64,000 bases of DNA. It comes from Corallococcus sp. EGB (lineage in GTDB: Bacteria; Myxococcota; Myxococcia; Myxococcales; Myxococcaceae). This document shows, piece by piece, positions 8,327 to 17,099 of this stretch (position 1 is its first letter; each line of letters begins with the position of its first letter). A model generated the notes under the pieces. It was not told the DNA's origin and ran no database searches. It worked only from the letters and a program-made list of their open reading frames with translations. The stretch covers positions 3,348,001 to 3,412,000 of the forward strand of contig NZ_CP079946.1 in assembly GCF_019968905.1 (NCBI RefSeq), read 5' to 3'. Position numbers and translations under genes: made by a program.

Positions 8327-8926
8327 ATGGTCGTAAAGATTGAGCAAATCAAAGACGCGGGGCTGAAGCTCGACGAGCCCATCGCTCCCGAGGTCCTCAA
8401 GGAGGCCCTCGAAGGCCAGGGGTCCGGCGAGGGCACCGGCTTTCAGGCGACCGCTCCGTCCACGCTCCACGCCACCCTGCGCAAGCTCAGCGGCGGTGTG
8501 CTGCTGCAGGGCAGCTTCACCGCCCATGTGGGCGCGCCCTGCAAGCGCTGCCTCACGGACGTGAAGCTGGACCTGCCCGTGTCCTTCACCATCAACTTGG
8601 TGCCGGAGTCCCTGGCCCGGGGCGATGACTTCCTGGACGAAGACGAGAAGTCCATGGAGAAGAAGGAACGTGCCCAGGGTGAATCCGCGGGTTCCTTCGA
8701 ACTGGACGACACGGACGAGCAGGTTTTCGATGGCAAGACGATCGATCTGGATCCGATCGTCCGGGAGCAGGTATTGCTCGCGCTCCCGATGAACGCGGTC
8801 TGTCGGGAAGACTGCCAGGGGCTCTGCTCGCAGTGCGGCCAGAACCTCAACGAGAAGAAGTGCGGCTGTGAGCCGAAGGTCGTGGACCCTCGACTGTCGC
8901 CGCTGAAGAACATCAAGCTGAACTGA
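8327..8926 (+). CDS. yceD: YceD/DUF177 family protein (23S rRNA accumulation protein)
   Basis: A 199-residue protein of the YceD (DUF177) family. The C-terminal half holds the typical cysteine pairs CREDCQGLCSQCGQNL and a further CGC, suggesting bound metal, plus the family ending in which LSPLKNIK closes the protein. An earlier pair, CKRC (about residues 70-73), is also present. The middle is highly acidic. In E. coli and plants this family is needed for normal 23S rRNA levels. Its place directly before rpmF is the standard conserved order. The ATG follows a short leader from a good promoter. Confidence 0.9.
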   Translation: MVVKIEQIKDAGLKLDEPIAPEVLKEALEGQGSGEGTGFQATAPSTLHATLRKLSGGVLLQGSFTAHVGAPCKRCLTDVKLDLPVSFTINLVPESLARGDDFLDEDEKSMEKKERAQGESAGSFELDDTDEQVFDGKTIDLDPIVREQVLLALPMNAVCREDCQGLCSQCGQNLNEKKCGCEPKVVDPRLSPLKNIKLN

Positions 8927-8984
8927 CGGTCCCTATGCCCCTCGCAGGTCGCGAGGGGGGACGGGTCCGATGCCGAGGTGAGCC

Positions 8985-9173
8985 GTGGGAGTTCCCAAGA
9001 AGCGGACGTCGAAGATGCGCCGGGACCGTCGTCGGGCCGGCAACAACAACCTGCGGACCCCCGTGCAGGTCATCAAGTGCTCCAAGTGCAAGGAGCCCGT
9101 GATGCCGCACCGCGCCTGCGCGGCCTGTGGCAACTACGGTGGCCGTGAGGTCATCGCGACCGCCGCGGAGTAG
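8985..9173 (+). CDS. rpmF: 50S ribosomal protein L32
   Basis: A 62-residue bL32 protein. The N-terminus GVPKKRTSKMRRDRRRA is the standard rRNA-binding segment, and the zinc ribbon has two cysteine pairs, CSKC and CAAC. The start is GTG at 8985, with GAGG a few bases upstream; an in-frame TGA just before it excludes anything longer. It sits between yceD and plsX, the usual order, which links ribosome production to lipid synthesis. The cysteine-containing form indicates the zinc-binding version. Confidence 0.95.
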   Translation: MGVPKKRTSKMRRDRRRAGNNNLRTPVQVIKCSKCKEPVMPHRACAACGNYGGREVIATAAE

Positions 9174-9193
9174 TTGAAAGCGGAAGGCTGCCG

Positions 9194-10255
9194 GTGCGGC
9201 TCGTCCTCGACGCGATGGGTGGCGACCACGCCCCCGACGCCGTCGTGGACGGAGGCGTGCTGTTCGCGCGAGCGTATCCCGGGCACGAGCTCGTGCTGGT
9301 CGGGGACGCCACGCGTGTACGCCCCGTCCTGGAGCGAGCCGGCGCGCCTCCCAACATCCACCTCCACCACGCGTCCGAAGTGGTGGAGATGGACGACCCC
9401 GCGACCGCCGCGTTCCGGCGCAAGCGGGACTCCTCGCTCCGGGTGGGCTTCGAGCTCGTCCGGCAGGGGGAGGCGTCCGCCCTCGTGTCGGCGGGCAACT
9501 CCGGCGCGGTGATGGCCGGTGGCATGTTGACGCTCGGCCGGATCCCCGGCGTGGAGCGTCCGGCCATCGCGGCCCTGTTTCCGGCCCTCAAGGGCGAAGG
9601 CCGCTGTCTCCTCCTGGACGCCGGCGCCAACGTGGACTGCCGCCCCTCGCACCTGGCCCAGTTCGCCGTGCTCGGCGAGGCCTATTCGCGCACGCGCCTG
9701 GGCGTGAAGCGCCCCCGGGTGGCGGTGCTCTCCAACGGCGAGGAGGACTCCAAGGGGACGCAGCTCACGCGCGACGCGAGCGCGCTCCTGCGCCGCTCGG
9801 ACCTGGAATTCGTGGGCTACGTGGAGGGCAAGGACCTGTTCTCCGGCGACGTGGAGGTCGTCGTGACGGACGGCTTCACCGGCAACATCGTCCTCAAGAC
9901 GTCCGAGGGCGTGGGCATGGGCATCACCGGCCTCTTGCGCTCCGCCATCGAGAAGCGCGGCGGCCTGCCGGAGAAGCTGGGCGCGCTGTTGCTCAAGCCC
10001 ACCCTCGCGGGGCTGCGCCGCGTCATGGACTACGCCGAATACGGCGGCGCGCCGCTCCTGGGACTGCAGGGGGTGGGCATCGTCGCGCACGGCCGCTCCT
10101 CTCCCCGCGCCATCCACAACGCGCTCGTCACCGCGCTGCAGCATGTGCGAGCGGGCGTGCAGGAAGAGCTGACGCGCTGCATCGCCAACGCCGCCGCCTG
10201 GCTTCCTCCCCACCAGCGGGGAAGGAAGGCGGACGGAGACGACGGGGCCGATTAG
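9194..10255 (+). CDS. plsX: Phosphate acyltransferase PlsX
   Basis: A 353-residue PlsX, which converts acyl-ACP and phosphate to acyl-phosphate, the acyl donor for PlsY in phospholipid synthesis. The N-terminus (VLDAMGGDHAP) and the blocks SAGNSGAVMAGG, LLDAGANVDCRP, VTDGFTGNIVLKTSEG and YGGAPLLGLQGVGIVAHG are all characteristic. The start is GTG at 9194 because the family motif begins directly after it. The last 20 residues form a charged tail. The gene lies in the plsX-fabH-fabD-fabG-acpP-fabF block. Confidence 0.95.
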   Translation: MRLVLDAMGGDHAPDAVVDGGVLFARAYPGHELVLVGDATRVRPVLERAGAPPNIHLHHASEVVEMDDPATAAFRRKRDSSLRVGFELVRQGEASALVSAGNSGAVMAGGMLTLGRIPGVERPAIAALFPALKGEGRCLLLDAGANVDCRPSHLAQFAVLGEAYSRTRLGVKRPRVAVLSNGEEDSKGTQLTRDASALLRRSDLEFVGYVEGKDLFSGDVEVVVTDGFTGNIVLKTSEGVGMGITGLLRSAIEKRGGLPEKLGALLLKPTLAGLRRVMDYAEYGGAPLLGLQGVGIVAHGRSSPRAIHNALVTALQHVRAGVQEELTRCIANAAAWLPPHQRGRKADGDDGAD

Positions 10256-10299
10256 AGCGCGCCGCCCGGGCGTTGGACTCCGACGAATCCGGAGGGCTC

Positions 10300-11301
10300 G
10301 TGGCACGCACGCACATCATTGGAACCGGTTCCTATGCCCCCTCGCAGGTCCTCACCAACCAGGACCTGGAGCGCCTGGTGGACACGAACGACGCGTGGAT
10401 CCGCGAGCGCACCGGCATCCAGGAGCGCCGGCAGGCCGCCCCGGACGAGGCGACGAGCGACCTGGCCGTGAGCGCCGCGCGCAACGCCCTGGAGATGGCG
10501 GGGATGGCGCCCGGAGACCTGGACCTCATCGTCGTGGGCACCGTCACCGCGGACATGCCCATGCCGTCCTGCGCCGCGCTGGTGCAGTCGAAGCTGGGGG
10601 CGAAGCGCGCCTTCGCCTTCGACGTGTCCGCCGCGTGCGCCGGCGGGCTGTACGCGCTCAGCGTGGCGGACCAGTTCGTGCGCTCGGGGCAGGTGAGGCG
10701 CGCGCTCGTCGTGGGCGCGGACCTGCTCACCCGCGCGGTGGACTGGACGGACCGGAACACCTGCATCCTCTTCGGGGACGGCGCGGGCGCCCTGGTGCTG
10801 GCCGCTGCCCCGGACGTGGAGGACGACGCCATGGCGCCGCGCGGCATCCTCTCCACCCACCTGCGCACCGACGGCGACTTCGCCAACCTCCTCTGCATCC
10901 CCGCGGGCGGCTCGCGCACCCCCGTCACCTCGGACAACGTGGATGCAAATCTTCACAAGCTCAAGATGAACGGGAAGGAGGTGTTCCGCTTCGCGGTGCG
11001 TGCGCTGGTGGAATCCACCCGGGCTTCATTGGGGGCCCACGGGTTGTCCACGACGCAGGTGGACCATGTCATCGCCCATCAGGCGAACCTGCGAATCCTG
11101 GAAGCGGTGATGGAGCGGCTGGAGATTCCCAAGGAAAAATGCTGGCTCAACCTGCACAAGTACGGCAACACGTCGTCCGCCTCGCTGCCCATGTCGCTGG
11201 ACGAGGCGCAGCGCGCCGGCCGCCTCAAGCGCGGGGATGTCATCGCGATGATGGCCATTGGCGCGGGGATGGCGTGGGGCAGCGCGGTGGTGCGCTGGTA
11301 G
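10300..11301 (+). CDS. fabH: 3-oxoacyl-ACP synthase III (FabH)
   Basis: A 333-residue KAS III, which condenses acetyl-CoA (or another short acyl-CoA) with malonyl-ACP to start fatty-acid chains. The catalytic triad is present: C113 in SAACAGG, H260 in VIAHQANLRI and N290 in KYGNTSSAS. Myxobacteria make iso-branched fatty acids, and the primer specificity of this enzyme would matter for that, but it cannot be read from sequence. I chose GTG at 10300, preceded by GGAGGG, rather than a TTG nine codons earlier. Confidence 0.95.
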   Translation: MARTHIIGTGSYAPSQVLTNQDLERLVDTNDAWIRERTGIQERRQAAPDEATSDLAVSAARNALEMAGMAPGDLDLIVVGTVTADMPMPSCAALVQSKLGAKRAFAFDVSAACAGGLYALSVADQFVRSGQVRRALVVGADLLTRAVDWTDRNTCILFGDGAGALVLAAAPDVEDDAMAPRGILSTHLRTDGDFANLLCIPAGGSRTPVTSDNVDANLHKLKMNGKEVFRFAVRALVESTRASLGAHGLSTTQVDHVIAHQANLRILEAVMERLEIPKEKCWLNLHKYGNTSSASLPMSLDEAQRAGRLKRGDVIAMMAIGAGMAWGSAVVRW

Positions 11302-11329
11302 GCAGGACGACACAAGGAAGGACCGCAAC

Positions 11330-12268
11330 ATGGCGAAGGTCGCGTTCGTGTTTCCCGGGCAGGGCAGTCAGGCCGTGGGGATGGGCAAGGACCTCTATGA
11401 GCAGTTCCCGGAAGCGCGGGCCGTCTTCGACGCCGTGGACGACGCGCTGCACGAGAAGCTCTCCACCACCTGCTTCGAGGGCCCGGAAGAGGCGCTGAAG
11501 CTCACCGCCACCACCCAGCCGGCCATCCTCACGGTGTCCGCCGCGGTGCACGCGGTGTTCCAGAAGCGCGGCCCGGCCCCGGCGTTCGTCGCGGGCCACT
11601 CGCTGGGCGAGTACTCCGCGCTGGTGGCCGCGGGCGCCATGGGCCTCCAGGACGCGGCGCGGGCGGTGCGCGCGCGCGGCACCTTCATGCAGGAGGCGGT
11701 GCCCGTGGGCACGGGCGGCATGGCCGTCATCCTGGGCCTCACCCCGGACGCGGTGAAGGCCGCCTGCGACGCCGCGGCGCAAGGGCAGGTCGTCGCGCCG
11801 GCCAACTACAACTCGCCCGAGCAGACGGTCATCGCGGGCCACGCGGCCGCGGTGGAGCGCGCGGGCGCGAAGTGCAAGGAAGCCGGGGCCAAGCGCGTGA
11901 TGCCGCTGCCCGTCTCCGCCCCCTTCCACTGCGCGCTGATGGACCCCGTCAAGCCGCGCCTCGCGGAGGTGCTGTCGGGCGTGCGCATCCAGGCGCCGTC
12001 CGTGCCGGTGGTGAGCAACGTGGAGGCGAAGCCGAACGCGGCCGCCGCCCGCGTGGTGCCGCTGCTCCTGGAGCAGGTGAGCGCGCCGGTGCGCTGGATT
12101 GAATGCGTGGAGTCGCTCAAGGCGAACGGCGTCACGCATGTGGTGGAGCTGGGGCCGGGCAAGGTGCTGGGCGGCCTCATCAAGCGCATCACCAAGGACA
12201 TCGAATCGTTCAACGTCGAGAACGCCGCGACCCTGGAGAAGGTGCTCGCCGCGCTGGGGGCAGCATGA
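11330..12268 (+). CDS. fabD: Malonyl-CoA:ACP transacylase (FabD)
   Basis: A 312-residue acyltransferase that loads malonyl groups from CoA onto the acyl carrier protein. The nucleophile S91 sits in AGHSLGEYSAL, and the partner H200 in VSAPFHCALM. The N-terminal FVFPGQGSQ motif is typical. The ATG at 11330 follows AAGGAAGGA. The stop overlaps the fabG ATG by 4 bases (ATGA), so the two are coupled. Confidence 0.96.
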   Translation: MAKVAFVFPGQGSQAVGMGKDLYEQFPEARAVFDAVDDALHEKLSTTCFEGPEEALKLTATTQPAILTVSAAVHAVFQKRGPAPAFVAGHSLGEYSALVAAGAMGLQDAARAVRARGTFMQEAVPVGTGGMAVILGLTPDAVKAACDAAAQGQVVAPANYNSPEQTVIAGHAAAVERAGAKCKEAGAKRVMPLPVSAPFHCALMDPVKPRLAEVLSGVRIQAPSVPVVSNVEAKPNAAAARVVPLLLEQVSAPVRWIECVESLKANGVTHVVELGPGKVLGGLIKRITKDIESFNVENAATLEKVLAALGAA

Positions 12269-13014
12269 GCGGTTTCAAGGACAAGGTGGTGCTGGTGACG
12301 GGTGGCTCGCGCGGCATCGGCCGGGCGTGCGCGCAGGCCTTCGCGAAGGCGGGCGCGTCCACCGTGGTCATCAGCTACGTGGGCAACGAGGCCGCCGCGC
12401 AGGAGACGGTGGCCCTGCTCCAGCAGGCGGGCGCCAAGGCGGAGGCCGTGAAGTTCGACCTGGCGGACACCGCCGCGTGCGCGAGCGCCATCGACGGCAT
12501 CGTCAAGGCGCACGGCCGGCTGGACGTGCTCGTGAACAACGCGGGCATGGCCATTGACGGCCTGGTGATGCGCGTCAAGGACGAGGACTGGGACCGGCAG
12601 CTGGACACCAACCTCCGGGGCGCCTTCGCGCTCATCCGCGCCGCCAGCCGGCCCATGATGAAGCAGCGCGCCGGGGCCATCATCAACATCACCTCCGTGG
12701 TGGGGGAGATGGGCAACCCGGGCCAGGCCGCCTACTCGGCCGCCAAGGCGGGGCTCATCGGCCTGACCAAGTCCGTGGCCCGGGAGCTGGCCACCCGGAG
12801 CATCCGCGTCAATGCCGTGTCCCCCGGGTTCATCGGGACGGACATGACGTCGCACCTCGACGACGAGCTGCGGCAGAAGATGCTGGGCGGCATCGCGCTG
12901 GGCCGCCTGGGCAACCCGGAGGAGGTCGCCGGGGCCGTGGTCTTCCTCGCGAGTGATGCGGCGTCCTACATCACCGGCGAGGTCCTGAAGGTCAACGGCG
13001 GCATGTACATGTAA
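12265..13014 (+). CDS. fabG: 3-oxoacyl-ACP reductase (FabG)
   Basis: A 249-residue short-chain dehydrogenase/reductase that reduces 3-oxoacyl-ACP with NADPH. Visible elements are the nucleotide motif TGGSRGIGR (about residues 12-20), the NNAG block at 91-94, and the catalytic set S144, Y157 and K161 (YSAAK). The C-terminus (ITGEVLKVNGGMYM) is the typical FabG ending. The ATG overlaps the fabD stop. Confidence 0.95.
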   Translation: MSGFKDKVVLVTGGSRGIGRACAQAFAKAGASTVVISYVGNEAAAQETVALLQQAGAKAEAVKFDLADTAACASAIDGIVKAHGRLDVLVNNAGMAIDGLVMRVKDEDWDRQLDTNLRGAFALIRAASRPMMKQRAGAIINITSVVGEMGNPGQAAYSAAKAGLIGLTKSVARELATRSIRVNAVSPGFIGTDMTSHLDDELRQKMLGGIALGRLGNPEEVAGAVVFLASDAASYITGEVLKVNGGMYM

Positions 13015-13021
13015 GCCAAGG

Positions 13022-13050
13022 TTGGATTGCCGCCGGGCGTGGGATATACC
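13022..13050 (+). promoter_or_regulatory. Possible internal promoter for acpP
   Basis: TTGGAT (13022-13027) and TATACC (13045-13050) are separated by 17 bases within the 105-base gap between fabG and acpP, the longest gap in this operon. An extra promoter here would fit the high cellular demand for acyl carrier protein. The hexamers match consensus only partly. Confidence 0.4.
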
Positions 13051-13119
13051 GCGCCCGCCTTGAAGACGGCCCGCGAATCAAACGGCGGGCCCCATCTGGA
13101 GCTGGAGGGTTCCGTACGT

Positions 13120-13368
13120 ATGTCCACCACCGCAACCGACGTGGAAACCAAGATCAAGTCCATCATCGCCGACCAGCTCGGTGTGGGTGAGGATGAGATC
13201 AAGCCCGAGTCGTCCTTCATTGAAGACCTGGGCGCGGACAGCCTCGACATCGTCGAGCTGGTCATGGCGATGGAAGAGGAGTTCGAGGTCGAGATTCCGG
13301 ACGACGAGGCGGAGAACATCAAGACCGTCGGCGACGCCGTGAACTACGTGAAGACCCACAAGAAGTAG
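13120..13368 (+). CDS. acpP: Acyl carrier protein
   Basis: An 82-residue acidic protein. The phosphopantetheine attachment site is S41 in [13 protein letters not shown], and the remainder ([20 protein letters not shown]) is the standard fold. It carries acyl chains for FabH, FabF, FabG, FabZ, PlsX, LpxA and LpxD, many of which are encoded in this window. The ATG at 13120 follows GGAGG by about nine bases. A partial promoter lies upstream. Confidence 0.97.
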   Translation: MSTTATDVETKIKSIIADQLGVGEDEIKPESSFIEDLGADSLDIVELVMAMEEEFEVEIPDDEAENIKTVGDAVNYVKTHKK

Positions 13369-13455
13369 GCAGTCGCGACACCCGGATGTCCGGGGCACTG
13401 GGGGAGCGTCCTCACCGGCGCTTCCGCGCCCCATCGCGGTCAGCGGAGAAGAACA

Positions 13456-14712
13456 GTGTCAAACCGTCGAGTCGTCATCACCGGCACCGGCCTGATTTCA
13501 GCGCTGGGCACCGGCACCGAGAAGAACTGGCAGTCGATGCTGGCCGGTCAATCCGGTATCGGTACGATCACCCGTTTCGAACTGGGGAAGCTCGACGCGC
13601 GCATCGCGGGCGAGGTGAAGGACTTCGAGCCCGAGCAGTTCATCGACAGGCGCGAAGTGCGCCGGATGGACCTGTTCGCCCAGTACGCGATGGCCGCCGC
13701 CGACATGGCGGTGAAGGAGTCGGGCCTGCCCATCGGCCCGGACGCCCCCCATGGCTACATCCCGGAGCGCGTGGGCGTCATCGTGGGCTCCGGCATCGGG
13801 GGCATCTCCTCGCTGGAGGAGCAGCACCGCAAGGGGCTGGAGAAGGGGTTCGACCGTTTGTCGCCCTTCTTCATCATCCAGATGATCGTCAACATGGCGC
13901 CTGGGCTCATCTCCATGCGCTACAACTGCAAGGGCCCCAACTGGGCCCCGGTGTCGGCCTGCGCCACCAGCGCCCACGCCATTGGCGAGGCCTGGAAGTC
14001 CATCCGCCTGGGTGAGACGGACGCGGCCATCGCCGGCGGCGCGGAGGCGGCCATCACGCCCCTGGGCATGGGCGGCTTCTCCGTGATGAAGGCCCTGTCC
14101 ACGCGCAACGACGACCCGCAGCGCGCCAGCCGCCCCTTCGACAAGGAGCGCGACGGCTTCGTGATGGGCGAGGGCGCGGGCATCGTGGTGCTGGAGGAGC
14201 TGGAGTCCGCGAAGAGGCGCGGCGCCAGGATCCTGGCGGAGGTGGTGGGGTACGGGGCCAACTCGGACGCGTACCACGTCACCCAGCCGGCGCCGGAGGG
14301 CGAGGGCGCGGCGCGCTGCATGCGCCTGGCGCTGGACTCCGCGGGCATGCGGCCGGACCAGGTGGGCTACGTGAACGCCCACGGCACGTCCACGCCGTTC
14401 AACGACGCCAACGAGACCAAGGCGCTGAAGGCCGTGTTCGGCGAGCACGCGCGCAAGCTGATGGTGTCGTCCACCAAGTCCATGACGGGCCACATGCTCG
14501 GCGCGGCGGGTGGCGCGGAGGCGGTGGTGAGCGTGAAGGTGCTCACAGAGAACAAGGTTCCGCCCACCATCAACCTGACGTCGCCGGACCCGGACTGCGA
14601 CCTGGACTACGTGCCCAACACGGCGCGTGACGCCCGGGTGGACGCGGTGATGAGCAACTCGTTCGGCTTCGGCGGCACCAACGCGGTGCTGGTGTTCAAG
14701 CGCTTCACCTGA
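13456..14712 (+). CDS. fabF: 3-oxoacyl-ACP synthase II (FabF)
   Basis: A 418-residue elongating KAS enzyme that extends acyl-ACP with malonyl-ACP. The C-H-H set is present: C169 in [10 protein letters not shown]309 in NAHGTST and H346 in [10 protein letters not shown], with the supporting K341. The start is GTG at 13456 with GGAGAAGAA upstream, and the family N-terminus RRVVITGTG follows. It is the last fatty-acid gene of this block; fabZ lies 46 kb away with the lipid A genes. Confidence 0.96.
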   Translation: MSNRRVVITGTGLISALGTGTEKNWQSMLAGQSGIGTITRFELGKLDARIAGEVKDFEPEQFIDRREVRRMDLFAQYAMAAADMAVKESGLPIGPDAPHGYIPERVGVIVGSGIGGISSLEEQHRKGLEKGFDRLSPFFIIQMIVNMAPGLISMRYNCKGPNWAPVSACATSAHAIGEAWKSIRLGETDAAIAGGAEAAITPLGMGGFSVMKALSTRNDDPQRASRPFDKERDGFVMGEGAGIVVLEELESAKRRGARILAEVVGYGANSDAYHVTQPAPEGEGAARCMRLALDSAGMRPDQVGYVNAHGTSTPFNDANETKALKAVFGEHARKLMVSSTKSMTGHMLGAAGGAEAVVSVKVLTENKVPPTINLTSPDPDCDLDYVPNTARDARVDAVMSNSFGFGGTNAVLVFKRFT

Positions 14713-14723
14713 CGGCCCTTCCG

Positions 14724-14756
14724 GCCCGCTGCTTCCGCAGGACGGGAGCGGCGGGC
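14724..14756 (+). terminator. Hairpin downstream of fabF
   Basis: GCCCGCTGC (14724-14732) can pair with GCGGCGGGC (14748-14756), with one G-U pair and a 15-base loop. No run of T follows, so a Rho-independent terminator is not assured. It may be a processing or pause structure. Confidence 0.3.
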
Positions 14757-14815
14757 AGGGGGCCTCCTTCCCGGCCCCGCCCACGGGCGTGGGCCCCTCC
14801 TTCCGGAGTCCGGCC

Positions 14816-15262
14816 GTGAAAGTCATCCTCGCCTCCGACCACGCGGGCATCGAGCTGCGCCAGGAGCTGGTGGCGCTCCTGAAGGAGCGTGGCACCGAGC
14901 ACCAGGACCTGGGCCCCCAGACGCGCGAGTCCGTGGACTACCCGGACTTCGCCTCGCAGGTGGCCCGCCAGGTGGTGGCGGAGGCGGGCACGTTGGGCGT
15001 GCTGGTGTGCGGCACCGGCATCGGGATGAGCATCGTGGCCAACAAGCACCGGGGCATCCGGGCGGCCCTGTGCACCTCCGAATTCGAGGCGCGGATGACC
15101 CGCGCGCACAACGACGCCAACGTGTTGTGCCTGGGCCAGCGCGTGGTGGGCGCGGGCGTGGCGCGCGGCATCCTGGAGGCCTTCCTCTCCACCGCCTTCG
15201 AGGGCGGCCGCCACGAGAAGCGCGTCCAGAAGATTCGCGACCTCGAGGCCCAGCAGCGCTGA
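14816..15262 (+). CDS. rpiB: Ribose-5-phosphate isomerase B
   Basis: A 148-residue RpiB/LacA-family enzyme that interconverts ribose-5-phosphate and ribulose-5-phosphate. The N-terminus KVILASDHAGIELR, the block VCGTGIGMSIVANK (catalytic cysteine about residue 66) and RAHNDANVLCLG are diagnostic. The start is GTG at 14816, with GGAG nine bases upstream. It lies directly before glyA, the order seen in many bacteria. Ribulose-5-phosphate is also the precursor for the riboflavin pathway encoded downstream. Confidence 0.94.
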   Translation: MKVILASDHAGIELRQELVALLKERGTEHQDLGPQTRESVDYPDFASQVARQVVAEAGTLGVLVCGTGIGMSIVANKHRGIRAALCTSEFEARMTRAHNDANVLCLGQRVVGAGVARGILEAFLSTAFEGGRHEKRVQKIRDLEAQQR

Positions 15263-15320
15263 AGGCCGTTGAGGCGTCCCCTCGCAGTTCCCCTTCGTTC
15301 GCAGGCCAGGAGGCAACCCC

Positions 15321-16577
15321 ATGGAGAACACCCGCACGCTGTCCCAGGTGGATCCTGAAATCGCCCAGGTGCTCCGGCACGAGACGGAGCGTCAGGAGGA
15401 GGGGCTGGAGCTCATCGCCTCGGAGAACTTCGTCAGCCCGGCGGTGATGGAGGCGGTGGGCTCCGTGCTCACCAACAAGTACGCGGAAGGCTACCCCGGC
15501 AAGCGCTACTACGGCGGCTGCGAGGTGGTGGACGTGGCGGAGAACCTGGCCATCGCCCGCGCGAAGGAGCTGTTCGGCGCGGACGCGGTGAACGTGCAGG
15601 CGCACTCCGGCAGCCAGGCCAACATGGGCGCCTTCATGGCGCTGATGAAGCCGGGCGACACCATGCTGTCGCTGGACCTGAACTCCGGCGGCCACCTGAC
15701 CCACGGCGCGTCGTTCAACTTCTCCGGCAAGCTCTACAAGGTCGTCCACTACGGCCTGTCCCGCGACACGGAGACCATCGACTTCGCGCAGGTGGAGTCG
15801 CTGGCCCTGGAGCACAAGCCCAAGGTGCTGGTGGTGGGCGCGAGCGCGTACCCGCGCACGCTCGACTTCGCGAAGTTCCGGGAGATCGCCGACAAGGCGG
15901 GCGCCGCCATGCTGGTGGACATGGCCCACATCGCGGGCCTGGTGGCCGCGGGCGTGCACCCGTCGCCGGTGCCCTTCGCCGAAATCGTCACCACCACCAC
16001 GCACAAGACGCTGCGCGGCCCGCGCGGCGGCATGGTGCTGTCGCGCGAGGCGTACGCGAAGACCCTCAACAGCCAGATCTTCCCCGGCATCCAGGGCGGC
16101 CCGCTGATGCACGCCATCGCGGGCAAGGCGGTGGCCCTCAAGGAGGCGCTGTCGCCGGAGTTCAAGGCGTACCAGAAGCAGATTGTCGCCAACGCGCAGG
16201 CGCTGGCGGAGGCGCTGAAGTCCGCGGGCCTGCGGCTGTGCTCGGGCGGCACGGACAACCACCTGATGCTGGTGGACCTGCGCGCCAAGAAGCTCACCGG
16301 CAAGGTGGCCGAGGACGTGCTGGGCAAGGCGGGCATCACGGTCAACAAGAACATGATCCCCTTCGACCCGGAGAAGCCCACGACGACCTCCGGCATCCGG
16401 GTGGGCACCCCGGCCATCACCACGCGCGGCATGCGCGAGGCGGAGATGGCGGTGGTGGGCCGGCTCATCGGCCAGGCGCTGGACGCCGCGCAGGACGACG
16501 CGGCGCTCGCGCGGGTGAAGGGGCAGGTGAAGGAGCTGGCCCAGGGCTTCCCGCTGTACGCCTCGCGCCTCAAGTAA
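15321..16577 (+). CDS. glyA: Serine hydroxymethyltransferase
   Basis: A 418-residue PLP enzyme converting serine and tetrahydrofolate to glycine and methylene-tetrahydrofolate. The PLP lysine is K229 in [15 protein letters not shown]. Other family blocks are [27 protein letters not shown] and [12 protein letters not shown]. The ATG follows AGGAGG by seven bases. Full length, with nothing unusual. Confidence 0.97.
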   Translation: MENTRTLSQVDPEIAQVLRHETERQEEGLELIASENFVSPAVMEAVGSVLTNKYAEGYPGKRYYGGCEVVDVAENLAIARAKELFGADAVNVQAHSGSQANMGAFMALMKPGDTMLSLDLNSGGHLTHGASFNFSGKLYKVVHYGLSRDTETIDFAQVESLALEHKPKVLVVGASAYPRTLDFAKFREIADKAGAAMLVDMAHIAGLVAAGVHPSPVPFAEIVTTTTHKTLRGPRGGMVLSREAYAKTLNSQIFPGIQGGPLMHAIAGKAVALKEALSPEFKAYQKQIVANAQALAEALKSAGLRLCSGGTDNHLMLVDLRAKKLTGKVAEDVLGKAGITVNKNMIPFDPEKPTTTSGIRVGTPAITTRGMREAEMAVVGRLIGQALDAAQDDAALARVKGQVKELAQGFPLYASRLK

Positions 16578-16584
16578 GCCGCCC

Positions 16585-17089
16585 GTGCGCTGCCCCCTTC
16601 TGCCAGGACCCGGAGAACAAGGTCATCGACTCGCGCGAGTCGCACGAGGGCTCCGTCATCCGGCGGCGCCGCGAGTGCCTGACCTGCAAGCGCCGCTTCA
16701 CCACGTACGAGCGGGTGGAGGAGCTCTACCCGCTCATCGTGAAGAAGGACGGGCGGCGCGAGGCCTTCGACCGCGAGAAGATCCTCAACGGCCTGAAGAA
16801 GGCGTGCGAGAAGCGCCCGGTGTCCGCCGCGCAGCTGGAGGCGACGGTGGAGGACATCGAGCGGCTGCTCCAGGGGATGGGGGAGAAGGAGGTGCCCTCC
16901 TCATCCATTGGCGAGCACGTGATGCGGCGGTTACAGCAACTGGACGAGGTGGCGTACGTGCGCTTCGCGTCCGTGTACCGAAGCTTCCGCGACATCTCCG
17001 AGTTCATGCACGAGCTGAAGGACCTGCTCGAGGACCAGGAGCGTGAGCGCAAGGCGAAGCCGCCTGTGACTCCGCCCAAGGACGGTTAG
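16585..17089 (+). CDS. nrdR: Transcriptional repressor NrdR, with an apparent +1 frameshift near the start
   Basis: NrdR is a zinc-ribbon/ATP-cone repressor of ribonucleotide reductase genes. From about 16598 the frame reads [13 protein letters not shown], then [21 protein letters not shown] and a full ATP-cone domain, ending at the TAG at 17087-17089. The expected start, GTG at 16585, gives Met-Arg-Cys-Pro but then leaves the frame: the run of five C at 16593-16597 has one base too many. Removing one C restores MRCPFC, completes the first zinc cysteine pair and gives a protein of about 167 residues. As printed, no start yields an intact zinc ribbon. A sequencing error in the homopolymer is most likely; a real mutation or recoding is possible. 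Confidence 0.82.
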
Positions 17090-17099
17090 GAAGGGCGGT

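Noticed and set aside
16585-17046. A frame starting MRCPLLPG from the nrdR GTG
   Set aside because: After four residues it leaves the NrdR sequence and becomes a shadow frame; the true product is read in the neighbouring frame.
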